This document shows, one piece after another, positions 6,361 through 14,729 of a stretch of DNA of 31,189 nt. The notes below the pieces were generated by a model. That model made no database searches. It worked only from the letters and a program-made list of their open reading frames with translations, and was not told the DNA's origin. Each line of letters opens with the position of its first letter. Within the stretch, counting starts at the first letter, position 1. The position numbers were made by a program, and so were the translations under genes. This stretch comes from a virus. The DNA lies in IMG/VR virus record IMGVR_UViG_3300027821_000019, positions 1 to 31,189 of that record; one strand, 5' to 3'.

Positions 6361-7000
6361 CGCGCGGGTGGCGTACCGTGACGGCGTCGGATTGTTCCGT
6401 TGTAACGCCTGTCTTCACCTGTGGGCGGATTGCGCCTGCGAAAGGGACCGTATGAGATTTTTTGACGACGATGCGATCGGCTGTTACCTCGACGCGATCG
6501 ATCACCGGGTCGAGAAAACCAAGGACGGCAAAGAAATCAAAATGGTCGACCTCACGTTGCGCGTGCAACCGTTCACCGTCGAACTTGCCGCCGCCCTCGA
6601 CGAGGACGTGCGCGCGTTGTTGTTCACCATGGGCGACGCCCTCCCGAAAAAGAAACTCAAGGCGATCCATTTCGAGTTACCCGTACCCCGGCAAGCGTTG
6701 ACGATTCAGATCACGCCCGAGGACACGATCGGCGCGTTGCACGTGCTCGACGTCGAGATCACCGGCCCGCGCGCGCGCCTCGAAAAAGGCGTCGACGGGT
6801 TCGGGTTCGTGTTTTACGCCTCGTTCGGGCCCGTCGGCCGCGACGAGCTCGCGTACCTCGTGAACTGGCATACACAACAACGGTTCGTCACGTTCACGCC
6901 GCACGAACCTGTATTGAATTTCAAAGGGGCCGCCGAGGCCGACGCCCCGCCGCCGCCGCGCCCGCGCCGCAACGCGCAAGCGGGCAACGTCGCCCACTAA
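6353..7000 (+). CDS. Hypothetical 215-aa early protein with N-terminal zinc site
   Basis: Residues 17-30 hold FRCNACLHLWADCAC, a possible zinc site. From residue 34 (MRFFDDDAIG) follows a beta-rich domain with VDLTLRVQPFTVELAAALDE, FELPVPRQALTI and LHVLDVEITGPRA; the C-terminal 25 residues are Pro/Arg-rich. ATG 6452 has a good AGGGA upstream, so the protein could start there and the zinc part be a separate short peptide or an extension. I have the impression of a conserved phage early family of about 180 residues, but no function can be given. Confidence 0.6.
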   Translation: MTAARVAYRDGVGLFRCNACLHLWADCACERDRMRFFDDDAIGCYLDAIDHRVEKTKDGKEIKMVDLTLRVQPFTVELAAALDEDVRALLFTMGDALPKKKLKAIHFELPVPRQALTIQITPEDTIGALHVLDVEITGPRARLEKGVDGFGFVFYASFGPVGRDELAYLVNWHTQQRFVTFTPHEPVLNFKGAAEADAPPPPRPRRNAQAGNVAH

Positions 7001-7012
7001 CGGAGGTTCGCC

Positions 7013-7273
7013 GTGACGCCGCGCCCCCCTCGGCCGCCGCTCGAATTCGATGATGGGTACTTCCGCCTGCGCGATCTCGCGCGGTACAGTGGCGTCGCGA
7101 TCCGTACGTTGCGCGATTACCTGCACGATCCGATCAACCCGTTACCACACTATCGCGTCGGGAAACTGACCCTCGTTCGGCGATCGGAGTACGACCGTTG
7201 GGCGTTGTCGTTCAAGGTCACGCAGGAACCCAAGGATATCGAGGCCATGGTTGACGCCATGGTGAAACGGTGA
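7013..7273 (+). CDS. MerR/excisionase-like HTH protein
   Basis: An 86-residue protein starting with GTG after an excellent GGAGG at 7002-7006. The central part, YFRLRDLARYSGVAIRTLRD, then PLPHYRVGKLTLVRRSEYDRW, is the winged-helix pattern of AlpA, Xis and helix-turn-helix_17 proteins, in which the HYRVGKL turn is the wing. It could be an excisionase or a late-gene activator; its location far from int and just before HNH/terminase makes the second equally likely. It overlaps the HNH gene by four bases. Confidence 0.7.
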   Translation: MTPRPPRPPLEFDDGYFRLRDLARYSGVAIRTLRDYLHDPINPLPHYRVGKLTLVRRSEYDRWALSFKVTQEPKDIEAMVDAMVKR

Positions 7274-7623
7274 AGTTTTGCGCGGATCAAACCTGCAACA
7301 ACCGAGTCGAGCGCGGGTACTGTCCCGAGCACGCGCGCGCACGCAACCGGGCCCGAGGTAGTCAACGCGCGAGAGGGTATACGAGACGATGGGAGTCGAG
7401 GGCCCGCAGGTTTAAGGCGAGGTACCCACTGTGCGGCATGAGGCCCGACGGCCGCCCCCCTGTCATGTCGCAGTGTTACGACGAGGGCCGGATTACTCCC
7501 GCGTACCAAGTGGATCACGTGGTACCCCATCGAGGCGACGACGATTTGTTTTGGGACGAGATCAACAACTGGCAGGCCCTATGCGCGGCGTGCGGGTCGC
7601 GCAAGACGGCGGCGGGCCTGTGA
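7270..7623 (+). CDS. HNH endonuclease next to terminase
   Basis: Starts with GTG overlapping the previous stop. A Cys/His-rich N-terminus (CADQTCNN, CPEHA) precedes a basic stretch and the HNH core: YQVDHVVPH (Asp82, His83), then NNWQALCAAC (Asn99/100, Cys105, Cys108) and SRKT. This is the type of free-standing HNH protein found immediately upstream of TerS and TerL in many cos phages, where it is needed for cutting at cos together with terminase. A homing endonuclease is less likely because it lies in its normal operon place. Confidence 0.85.
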   Translation: MKFCADQTCNNRVERGYCPEHARARNRARGSQRARGYTRRWESRARRFKARYPLCGMRPDGRPPVMSQCYDEGRITPAYQVDHVVPHRGDDDLFWDEINNWQALCAACGSRKTAAGL

Positions 7624-7747
7624 CGCGCGCATGCCCCATTCCCCGCAACCACGGGGGGGCCGTTTACGTTTCGGTCGAGGTCGGTCCGGTAACCGCCCGG
7701 CAGTCGTTTACGCAAGGTCGGCCATTCGCCCGGGCCGGAAAGGACAC
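7624..7747. other. Gap before terminase, possible cos/pac area
   Basis: A 124-base gap follows the HNH gene and precedes small terminase. It includes a run of seven G near 7665 and ends with a GGAAAGGA ribosome binding site. In HK97-type phages the packaging site lies beside or within the terminase genes, so this is a sensible place to look for cos, but no overhang or binding site can be read from sequence alone. Confidence 0.25.
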
Positions 7748-8233
7748 ATGAGAGGCCGAAAACCCGACCCCGCCGACGTGAAACGCTACAAGGGCAACCC
7801 CGGGCGGCGGCCGATCAACGAGCGCGAACCGCAGTATCAGCGGATCGACCCGGCGACGCCCGAGGAGCTCACGGATCCGACGGCGCGGGCCGAATGGGAC
7901 CGGCTCGTCCCGACGTTGCAACACGTCACGACGGCCGATCGCGCGTTGGTGATTGCGTATTGTCAGAAATACGCCCAATGGATTCACCTTGAAACCGAGG
8001 CGGCCTCGGGCGCGTTTCTCGTACGCGGCGCGCACGGCGGCAAGGTCGCGAACCCGTTGATCGCCATGGCGAATCGGGCGTATGCGCTGTTCATGCGAGC
8101 GGCGATCGAGCTCGGGGTCACGCCGTCGCAACGGCCGCGCGTCGCGATGGTTGGGGACGGGCCCGCCGCCCCGGTCGACGAATTCACCGAGTTTCAACGC
8201 GCCCGGCCGCCCCGGGTCGCCCGGGTGAAATGA
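7748..8233 (+). CDS. terS: Terminase small subunit, P27 family
   Basis: A 161-residue protein that starts MRGRKPDPADVKRYKGNPG, the usual N-terminus of P27-family TerS (R-G-R-K-P ... K-x-x-x-G-N-P-G-R-R-P). ARAEWDRLVPTL, then TTADRALVIAYCQKYAQW, are also family hallmarks, and RAAIELGVTPSQRPRV matches the C-terminal conserved helix. TerS recognises the packaging site and brings it to TerL. The start follows GGAAAGGA with good spacing. It overlaps a 45-residue zinc-ribbon gene by one base. Confidence 0.9.
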   Translation: MRGRKPDPADVKRYKGNPGRRPINEREPQYQRIDPATPEELTDPTARAEWDRLVPTLQHVTTADRALVIAYCQKYAQWIHLETEAASGAFLVRGAHGGKVANPLIAMANRAYALFMRAAIELGVTPSQRPRVAMVGDGPAAPVDEFTEFQRARPPRVARVK

Positions 8234-8370
8234 TGCGGTACCACTGCAATTTTTGCGGGAAGTCGGTCACATCTGAACTCCCGAGCGACGCCGTGATCCG
8301 CGCGATTCTGGTTTGTCCCGAGTGCATCGAGGCCGGGAAGATCACGATCCCCGACGAGCGGCCGAAATGA
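8233..8370 (+). CDS. Tiny zinc-ribbon protein between TerS and TerL
   Basis: A 45-residue protein with CNFC at residues 5-8 and CPEC at 28-31, a complete four-Cys zinc ribbon. It overlaps the TerS stop by one base and the TerL start by four, so it is translated as part of the packaging operon. A zinc ribbon in this place could help bind DNA or TerS, but no function is known to me. It is short enough to be missed by gene finders. Confidence 0.65.
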   Translation: MRYHCNFCGKSVTSELPSDAVIRAILVCPECIEAGKITIPDERPK

Positions 8371-10031
8371 TCCACCGGGTGCACGCGTACGCCCGCGACG
8401 TGTTGCGCGGGCGGATTGTCGTCGGGCCGCTGGTCGCCCTCGCGTGCGAACGTCACGAGCGCGACCGGCGCGCCAAGGGGTTTACGTTCGATCCCGCCGC
8501 CGCGAACCACGTGATCGACTTTATCGAGCAATGGTGTCGGTTGCCCGACACGGCCGACGAGTACGGCGACCCGCGCGTGTTTCATCTCGAACCGTGGCAG
8601 ACGTTCATTGTCGGATCGTTGTTCGGGTGGATCCTCCCGAGCGGGCACCGACGATTCCGCAACGCCTACATTGAAGTCGGCAAGGGGAACGGGAAAACGC
8701 CCCTCCTGGCGGCGATCGGCCTCTACGGGTTGACGTCGGACGGGCAAATCGCGCCGCAAATTTACGCCGCCGCCGCCGATCGCGATCAAGCGATGGTGAT
8801 GTACCGCGACGCTGTCCGCATGGTCGACGCCTCGCCCGCGTTGTCGAAACGGATCGTCAAGTCGGGGATCCAGTCGGTGCACAACATGGCGTACGGCCTC
8901 GGGTTTTTCCGGCCCTTCTCGCGCGAGCAATCCGCCAAGTCGGGCACGCGGCCCCATATGGGATTGATCGACGAATTGCACGAACACCCGAACGGCGACA
9001 CCGTCAACAAGATGCGCGCGGGCGCGAAAGGGAACCTCGACGCGTTGTTTCCCGAGATCACCAATTCCGGCAGCGATCGCACGTCGATTTGTTTTCAGCA
9101 TCACGAACACTCGCGGCACGTGCTCGACGGGACCGTCGAGGACGATCGATGGTTCGCGTACGTGTGCGCGCTCGCGCCCGGCGACGATCCGTTGATCGAT
9201 CCCGCGTGTCATATCAAAGCGAATCCGAACCTCGGCGTGTCGATTCAACGCGAGTACCTCGCCGATCAAGTGTCGGCCGCGCGCAACATTCCCGGCGAAA
9301 CGAACACGGTGTTGCGTCTCAATTTTTGCGTCTGGACGCAACAACATACCCGGGCGATCGACATGACGGCATGGCGGGAATGCGCGCCGCCGCCGCCCGA
9401 CGAGGCGCTCGTCGGCGTCCCCTGTTACGGCGGCCTCGACCTCGGCCAGTCGGACGACTTCACGGCATGGGTTCGGATCTGGACGCTCGACGACGGGCGC
9501 GTCGTCGTCAAGTGTCGGTTCTGGTTGCCCGAGGCCGCGCTCGTGAAATATCCCCATCGGCCGTACGCGCCATGGCAACGGCGCGGATTGCTCACCGTGA
9601 CCGATGGGTTGATCACCGATTACGACACCGTCGAGGCGACGGTCGGGGAGGATTGCCAACGGGACGGGATCCGGTCGGTCGCGTATGACAAACGGTTTGC
9701 CGAGCAACTCGCGCAACACTTGATCGGGGACGGCGTCGACATGGTCGATCAACCGCAGGGGTTTCAACTCACCGAGGCGATCCGGCGCAAGGGCGAGCTC
9801 GTCGCCGCCCGGGCCCTCTGTCACGGCGATAACGAGATCCTCGCGTGGATGGCCGCGAACTACGTGATCCGGCACGGCATGCGCGGCGACACGCGACCCG
9901 ACAAGGACAAGGCCGCCGACAAGATCGACGGGCAAGTCGCGCTCGATATGGCGTTGGCGATCTGGATTCGACAACCGAACGTCGCGCCGCCCGCGTATCA
10001 AGTGATGGTATTCGGAGGGCCTCACCCATGA
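8367..10031 (+). CDS. terL: Terminase large subunit
   Basis: A 554-residue packaging motor and nuclease. The ATPase shows Walker A VGKGNGKT at about 104-111 and Walker B MGLIDELHEH with the Asp202-Glu203 pair. The nuclease shows GGLDLGQSDDF with Asp358, and a late DKIDGQVALDMAL, both typical of the RNase H-like terminase domain. This is the HK97/YmfN-type family, paired as usual with P27 TerS. The start overlaps the preceding zinc-ribbon gene. Length and motifs are complete, so the protein should be active. Confidence 0.95.
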   Translation: MIHRVHAYARDVLRGRIVVGPLVALACERHERDRRAKGFTFDPAAANHVIDFIEQWCRLPDTADEYGDPRVFHLEPWQTFIVGSLFGWILPSGHRRFRNAYIEVGKGNGKTPLLAAIGLYGLTSDGQIAPQIYAAAADRDQAMVMYRDAVRMVDASPALSKRIVKSGIQSVHNMAYGLGFFRPFSREQSAKSGTRPHMGLIDELHEHPNGDTVNKMRAGAKGNLDALFPEITNSGSDRTSICFQHHEHSRHVLDGTVEDDRWFAYVCALAPGDDPLIDPACHIKANPNLGVSIQREYLADQVSAARNIPGETNTVLRLNFCVWTQQHTRAIDMTAWRECAPPPPDEALVGVPCYGGLDLGQSDDFTAWVRIWTLDDGRVVVKCRFWLPEAALVKYPHRPYAPWQRRGLLTVTDGLITDYDTVEATVGEDCQRDGIRSVAYDKRFAEQLAQHLIGDGVDMVDQPQGFQLTEAIRRKGELVAARALCHGDNEILAWMAANYVIRHGMRGDTRPDKDKAADKIDGQVALDMALAIWIRQPNVAPPAYQVMVFGGPHP

Positions 10032-10216
10032 GCGAGAAACGCAAACCGGGTCGGCCGCCCCTCGACGAGGCCGATCGATCCGTCCCGTACTCCATGCGGA
10101 TCCCCGCGCGCGACTTCGCCAACGCGGCGACGCGGGCCCGCGACGAACGGTTGACGCTGGCCGAATGGATGCGCCGCATGTTGCGATCCGCGACCGATCG
10201 CGACCCCTCCAAGTGA
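10028..10216 (+). CDS. Small ribbon-helix-helix-like protein
   Basis: A 62-residue protein whose start overlaps the terL stop. KRKPGRPPLDEADRSVPYSM contains an AT-hook-like GRPP motif and a possible strand (SVPYSMRIPA), followed by two helices (RDFANAATRARDERLTLAEW, then MRRMLRSAT), the order of a ribbon-helix-helix repressor. It sits at the boundary between packaging and capsid genes, so it may regulate late expression. Family membership is inferred from the pattern. Confidence 0.6.
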   Translation: MSEKRKPGRPPLDEADRSVPYSMRIPARDFANAATRARDERLTLAEWMRRMLRSATDRDPSK

Positions 10217-10272
10217 ATTGTTGCATTTAAAAATAGGTACGCCGCGCGCGCGCGTGCACGCTACTCGGTCAA
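10217..10272 (+). promoter_or_regulatory. Upstream region of the capsid gene
   Basis: The 56-base gap contains an AT-rich stretch (TTGCATTTAAAAATAGG), then an alternating CG run (about 10243-10254). I see no clear promoter pair and, unusually for the most expressed phage protein, no purine-rich ribosome binding site before the capsid ATG. Confidence 0.3.
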
Positions 10273-12174
10273 ATGCTCGATCGCGCGTACGCCGTGTTGC
10301 ACGTCAAGGCGATCGACCTCGAACAACGGACGATCGCCGGGATCGCGTCGACCCCCGAACCCGATCGCATGGGCGACATCGTCGAGCCCCTCGGGATCAG
10401 TTTTAAAAACCCCCTCCCCCTGTTGCTGTACCACGACGCGAAAAAACCCGTCGGGCGCGTCACGTTCAACGCGCCGACGGCCGACGGGCTCGCCTTTACG
10501 GCGTCGCTCCCGATCGTCGACGAACCGGGCACCCTGCGGGATCGCGTCGACGAGGCGTGGCAGTCGATCAAGGCCGGGCTCCTGGCGGGCGTCTCGATCG
10601 GGTTCCGTCCGACCGTGTCGCCTGAATTCAACAAGGCGACGGGCGGGTTTCGGATCACCAAATCGGAGATCCTCGAACTCTCGCTCGTGACGATTCCCGC
10701 GAACGCGGGCGCGTCGATCTCGTCGATCAAATCGCTCGATCTGGCCGCGTCGGGCCGTGACTCGTCCCGCGATCGGGGCCCCCTCCCAATCGTGCGCGTC
10801 GACAAGGACGCGCAACCCATGGAACAGAAAACGATCAACGAACAGATCACCAGTTACGAGAACACGCGCGCCGCGAAACACGGCCGCATGACCGCGATCA
10901 TGGATAAATCGGCGGCGGCGGGCGCGACGCTCGACGACACCGAAACCGAGGAGTACGACGGCCTCGTCGCCGAGATCAAAGCGATCGACGCGCACCTCGT
11001 GCGGTTGCACGCGCTCGAATCGACCGTGATCACCAAGGCGACGCCCGTTGTGGTCACGCCGAACGCGGCCGCCGCGAGCGACGCGCGCGGCGGGATCCCC
11101 GTGATCCAAGTCCGATCGATGCTCCCGAAGGGGACCGGGTTCGTCCGGTACGTACAAGGGCTCGCGGCCTGCAAGGGCAACCTCATGCAGGCGTTCGAGT
11201 ACGCGAAACGGTGGGACGACTCGACGCCCGAGGTCGGCCTCGTGTTTAAGGCCGCCGTTGCGGCGGGCACCACGACCGACGCGACGTGGGCCGGGCCCCT
11301 CGCGCCCCTCATGCCGTTGACGAGTGAGTTTCTCGAACTGTTGCGCCCGGCGACGATCCTCGGCAAGGTTCCCGGGTTTCGGCAAGTCCCGTTCAACGTG
11401 ACGATCGCGTCACAAACCGGCGGCGGTACGTATCAGTGGGTCGGGCAAGGCGCGCCGAAACCCGTCGGGAAACTCCAATTCGGATCCGTGTCGCTCACGA
11501 TCACCAAATGCGCGGGGATCGTCGTGATCACATTGGAGCTCGCGCGCACGTCGACGCCGTCGGCCGAGGCCGTGATCCGGCAAGACATGATCAACGGGAT
11601 CGCGGCGTTTCTCGACGTCGAATTTACCGATCCGACAAAGGCGGCCGTCGCGGGCGTCTCGCCGGGTTCGGTGACGAACGGCGTCACGCCGATCACGACG
11701 GCGGGGACGACGCCCGCCAACGCGCGCACCGATATTCAGGCCATGGCTAACGCCATGGTCGCCGCCAACATTCCGATCGGCGGGGCCGTGTTGCTCATGT
11801 CGAGCACGAACGCGCTCGCCCTCTCGAACGCGCTCAACGCCCTCGGGCAACCGTTGTTCCCGAGTATGAGCCTCGACGGCGGAACCGTGATGGGCGGGAT
11901 CCGCGTGATCACGAGTCAGGCCATGGGGACGACGGTCGCCCTCGTGCAACCCGACGCGATTCTCTACGCGGACGACGGCGGCGTGACGATCGACGTCTCG
12001 CAAGAGGCGTCGGTACAGATGGATTCGGCCCCCGACAACCCGGGCGTTGCGACAACGGTCCTCACGTCGCTCTGGCAAAACAACCTCGTTGGCCTGCGGG
12101 CCGAACGGTTTATCAATTGGAAAAAGGCGCGTGCGGGATGCGTGCAATACACGGTCGCGACGTACACGGCGTAA
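10273..12174 (+). CDS. Prohead protease-major capsid fusion protein
   Basis: A 633-residue polyprotein. Residues 1-150 are an S78-type prohead protease: LLLYHD with His54, GVSIGFRP with Ser108, and EILELSLVTIPAN with Glu135, a complete triad. Residues about 185-260 are a helical linker like the HK97 delta/scaffold segment, and residues 280-633 are an HK97-fold capsid protein (QTGGGTYQWVGQGAPKP, the usual E-loop/P-domain area, and SLWQNNLVGLRAERFINW at the end). In HK97 protease and capsid are separate genes. Here self-cleavage would have to release the capsid part. Start has no visible ribosome binding site. Confidence 0.9.
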   Translation: MLDRAYAVLHVKAIDLEQRTIAGIASTPEPDRMGDIVEPLGISFKNPLPLLLYHDAKKPVGRVTFNAPTADGLAFTASLPIVDEPGTLRDRVDEAWQSIKAGLLAGVSIGFRPTVSPEFNKATGGFRITKSEILELSLVTIPANAGASISSIKSLDLAASGRDSSRDRGPLPIVRVDKDAQPMEQKTINEQITSYENTRAAKHGRMTAIMDKSAAAGATLDDTETEEYDGLVAEIKAIDAHLVRLHALESTVITKATPVVVTPNAAAASDARGGIPVIQVRSMLPKGTGFVRYVQGLAACKGNLMQAFEYAKRWDDSTPEVGLVFKAAVAAGTTTDATWAGPLAPLMPLTSEFLELLRPATILGKVPGFRQVPFNVTIASQTGGGTYQWVGQGAPKPVGKLQFGSVSLTITKCAGIVVITLELARTSTPSAEAVIRQDMINGIAAFLDVEFTDPTKAAVAGVSPGSVTNGVTPITTAGTTPANARTDIQAMANAMVAANIPIGGAVLLMSSTNALALSNALNALGQPLFPSMSLDGGTVMGGIRVITSQAMGTTVALVQPDAILYADDGGVTIDVSQEASVQMDSAPDNPGVATTVLTSLWQNNLVGLRAERFINWKKARAGCVQYTVATYTA

Positions 12175-12353
12175 CGCTCGACGACGATCCGGCCCGCATG
12201 ACGGTCTTGCGGGCCGGATATTTCAACGGGATCTATGCGCGGCCCGGGGACGTGATCGACGTCCCCGCGTCGCTCGTCGACACCCTCACACTAGATCACT
12301 TCGCCGCCGTCGTGCAGGCCGACGAGGCCCCGCCGCGACGGCCCAAGAGGTAG
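12138..12353 (+). CDS. Small hypothetical protein after capsid
   Basis: The core, TVLRAGYFNGIYARPGDVID and VPASLVDTLTLDHFAAVV, resembles short phage proteins that follow the capsid gene. The start is uncertain: ATG 12138 has AAGG at ten bases and gives 71 residues but overlaps the capsid end by 37 bases, whereas ATG 12198 lacks an RBS and gives 51 residues starting right at the conserved part. Role unknown, possibly a capsid accessory. Confidence 0.55.
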   Translation: MRAIHGRDVHGVTLDDDPARMTVLRAGYFNGIYARPGDVIDVPASLVDTLTLDHFAAVVQADEAPPRRPKR

Positions 12354-12355
12354 AC

Positions 12356-12781
12356 ATGGGCGACTCGGCCGACGTGACGGCGCGCGTCTATCACACGGAA
12401 CACGGGAACGAACACCTTGAGGGGGAAACCTACAGCGTCGACGACGAGGCGTTGCTCGAAACCCTGCGGGGGATCGGGTTCGTGTCGATCGAAGGCTGGA
12501 CGCCCGTCACGCCGCCCGCCGCGCCCGTCCTCACGACGTTGACGCCGTCGACGTGCGTCGTCGGCGCGGCCGCGTTCACGTTGCGGGTTCAGGGCTCGGG
12601 GTTCACGGCAACCGACGTCGTCAACCTGAACGGCGCGCCCGTCGCGACGACGTTCGTCTCGGCAACCGAACTCACGACGCCGGTCGCCTCGCCCGTCAGT
12701 GCGGCGGCGATCCCCGTCACCGTGCAAGGGGCGGGCGGCGCGAGTAACGCCCTCACGTTCACCGTCACGGCGTCGCGGTAA
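12356..12781 (+). CDS. IPT/TIG Ig-like domain protein, likely capsid decoration
   Basis: A 141-residue protein starting after AAGAGG. Residues 58-141 form an IPT/TIG-type immunoglobulin fold: PVLTTLTPSTCVVGAAAF, then LRVQGSGFTATDVVNLNG, ATTFVSATELTTPV and IPVTVQGAGGASNALTFTV are the expected strands. The N-terminal 50 residues are acidic. Ig-like domains are frequent on phage capsids and tails, where they are thought to help weak attachment to cell surfaces or to stabilise the shell. Its place just after capsid supports a head role. Confidence 0.75.
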   Translation: MGDSADVTARVYHTEHGNEHLEGETYSVDDEALLETLRGIGFVSIEGWTPVTPPAAPVLTTLTPSTCVVGAAAFTLRVQGSGFTATDVVNLNGAPVATTFVSATELTTPVASPVSAAAIPVTVQGAGGASNALTFTVTASR

Positions 12782-14199
12782 TGGCGGCGTTTACCGTCCT
12801 CGGGCGGCGGGTCGAGCTCACCGTCAAGCAAACGCCGCCCCTGCAAGACGTCGGCGGCCGCTCGAACGGCTGGTGGCCGATCGTCGTGCGCGAACCGTTT
12901 ACGGGCGCGTGGCAAGTCAACATGGAAGCGCGGCGCGACGTCGCGTTGACCTACTTCGCCGTGTTCGCGTGCGTCACGTTGATCGCGTCGGATATCGGGA
13001 AACTCTCGCTCCAATTGCTCGCGCAAACCGCCGACGGGACATGGGAGGAAACGACGAGCGCGGCGTTTTCGCCGGTCCTCCGCAAACCGAATCGCTACCA
13101 AACCACGCACAAATTCGTCGAGCAGTGGATCACGTCGAAACTGGCGTGGGGCAATACGTACGTCCTCAAGCAACGCGACAATCGCGGCGTTGTCGTGGCG
13201 ATGTACGTCCTCGACCCGGCGCGCGTGCGGCCTCTGGTCGCGCCTGACGGCGGCGTGTATTACGAGCTCAGTCGCGACAACCTCGGGGGCGATCTCGCGG
13301 GCCTCGGCGTGACGAGTATCACCGTCCCGGCGCGCGAGATCATCCATGACACGATGGTGTGTTTGTTTCACCCGCTCGTCGGGATCTCGCCGATCTATGC
13401 GTGCGGGCTCGCCGCACTGCAAGGGCTCTCGATCCAAAACAACTCGTCGCAACTCTTCGCCAACGGGAGCAACCCGGGCGGCGTGCTCACGGCCCCGGGC
13501 GCGATCAACGACGAGACGGCGGCGCGCATCAAAGCGTATTGGGAAACGAATTTTACGGGCGCGAACGTCGGCCGTACCGCCGTGCTCGGCGATGGGCTCA
13601 AGTACGAACCGATGGTGATTAACCCCGTCGACGCGCAATTGATCGAGCAACTCAAATGGACGGGGGAAAACGTCTGTAGTTGTTTCCACGTCCCGTCGTT
13701 CATGATCGGCCTCGGCAACGCGCCCCATTTCGCGACCGGCGTCGAGCCCCTGTTGCAACTCTATTACTCGCAGTGCTTGCAATCCCTGTTGACGAACTTC
13801 GAGCAGCTGTACGACGAGGGCGTCGGGATCGCCGAACCGATCAACGGGACGCAATACGGCGTCGCGTTCGATATCGACGATCTCGTGTGGATGGACACGG
13901 CGACGAAAACGAAGGCCGCCGCCGACGCGATCGGCGCGGGCGCGATGTCGCCTGACGAGGCGCGTTGGAAGTACTTCGCCCTCGGCCCGGTCACGGGCGG
14001 CGATACGCCGTACATGCAACAGCAAATGTTTTCGCTCAAGGCCCTCGCGCAACGCGACGCGAGCGATCCGTTTGCGAAACCGGCACCCGCCCCCATGGCC
14101 GCGCCCGCGACGCCGACACCGACGCCCTCGGGCGAACAGGTCAAACATATCGACGTCGTTGTCGCGGCGTTGCTCGAACGCGAATTACAGGCCGCATGA
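12781..14199 (+). CDS. HK97-like portal protein
   Basis: A 472-residue protein starting in TAATG overlap with the previous gene. Characteristic features: FAVFACVTLIASDIGKLSLQLL near residues 58-79, PNRYQTTHKFVEQWITSKLAWGN, HPLVGISPI, NGSNPGGVL, and FHVPSFMIGLGN with the following LLQLYYSQCLQSLLTNFEQ, all typical of the portal family that forms the dodecameric DNA gate. Residues 420-450 are a Pro/Ala/Thr linker. Portal is encoded after the capsid, while HK97-type phages usually have terminase, portal, protease and capsid in that order. Confidence 0.92.
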   Translation: MAAFTVLGRRVELTVKQTPPLQDVGGRSNGWWPIVVREPFTGAWQVNMEARRDVALTYFAVFACVTLIASDIGKLSLQLLAQTADGTWEETTSAAFSPVLRKPNRYQTTHKFVEQWITSKLAWGNTYVLKQRDNRGVVVAMYVLDPARVRPLVAPDGGVYYELSRDNLGGDLAGLGVTSITVPAREIIHDTMVCLFHPLVGISPIYACGLAALQGLSIQNNSSQLFANGSNPGGVLTAPGAINDETAARIKAYWETNFTGANVGRTAVLGDGLKYEPMVINPVDAQLIEQLKWTGENVCSCFHVPSFMIGLGNAPHFATGVEPLLQLYYSQCLQSLLTNFEQLYDEGVGIAEPINGTQYGVAFDIDDLVWMDTATKTKAAADAIGAGAMSPDEARWKYFALGPVTGGDTPYMQQQMFSLKALAQRDASDPFAKPAPAPMAAPATPTPTPSGEQVKHIDVVVAALLERELQAA

Positions 14200-14729
14200 C
14201 CGCCGACGATCTCGCGGCACTCGTGAAGGGGATCGCGCCAATCCTCAAAGCGTACGTCGCGCAACAGATCGCGGCGTCGGCGGCCGAGCTCGGGGCGCGC
14301 CTCTCGACGTGTGAGGCCCTCGGCGTCCGCGTCGCGGCCCTGGAGGCCGCGCCCGGCGTGCGCGATGGGCGCGACGGCCGCGACGGCACCGACGGCGCGC
14401 CCGGGCCTGCGGGCCTCGACGGCCTCGGGTTCGGCGACCTCGAACTCGTGCACGACGGCGAACGCCGGGTAACGGTTCGCGCCGTCCTCGGCGATCGCGT
14501 CAAAGAGCTCGGGACGGTCGCGTTTCCCTGTCACATTTATCGCGGCGTCTGGACGGCGGGCAAAACGTACGAGCGCGGCGACTGCGTCACGTGGGCGGGC
14601 TCGGAGTGGCATGGCAACGCGACGACGACGACAAAACCCGGCGACGGGTCGCCCGCGTGGACGCTGATGGTTAAACGCGGGCGCGACGGCCGCGACGCCC
14701 CCGCGCCCGTCCTGGCGGGGGTTCGCTGA
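14196..14729 (+). CDS. Collagen-like and carbohydrate-binding-like protein
   Basis: A 177-residue protein with three parts: an N-terminal helical trimerisation-type segment (residues 1-50), a short collagen-like tract of G-x-y repeats (residues 57-78, GRDGRDGTDGAPGPAGLDG), and from about 105 a domain reading YRGVWTAGKTYERGDCVTW, then GSEWHGNATTTTKPGDGSPAW, which resembles a chitin-binding (CBM5/12) aromatic pattern. It could be a head fibre or a surface-adhesion protein. ATG overlaps the portal stop. The location between portal and connectors is unusual for an adhesin. Confidence 0.75.
   Translation: MTADDLAALVKGIAPILKAYVAQQIAASAAELGARLSTCEALGVRVAALEAAPGVRDGRDGRDGTDGAPGPAGLDGLGFGDLELVHDGERRVTVRAVLGDRVKELGTVAFPCHIYRGVWTAGKTYERGDCVTWAGSEWHGNATTTTKPGDGSPAWTLMVKRGRDGRDAPAPVLAGVR

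Noticed and set aside
8184-10226. 680-residue antisense ORF across the terminase genes
   Set aside because: Opposite to terL, which has complete motifs; codon bias in GC-rich DNA makes long antisense frames common.
12589-14148. 519-residue antisense ORF over the portal gene
   Set aside because: Shadow of a well-recognised portal protein; composition is Arg-rich.
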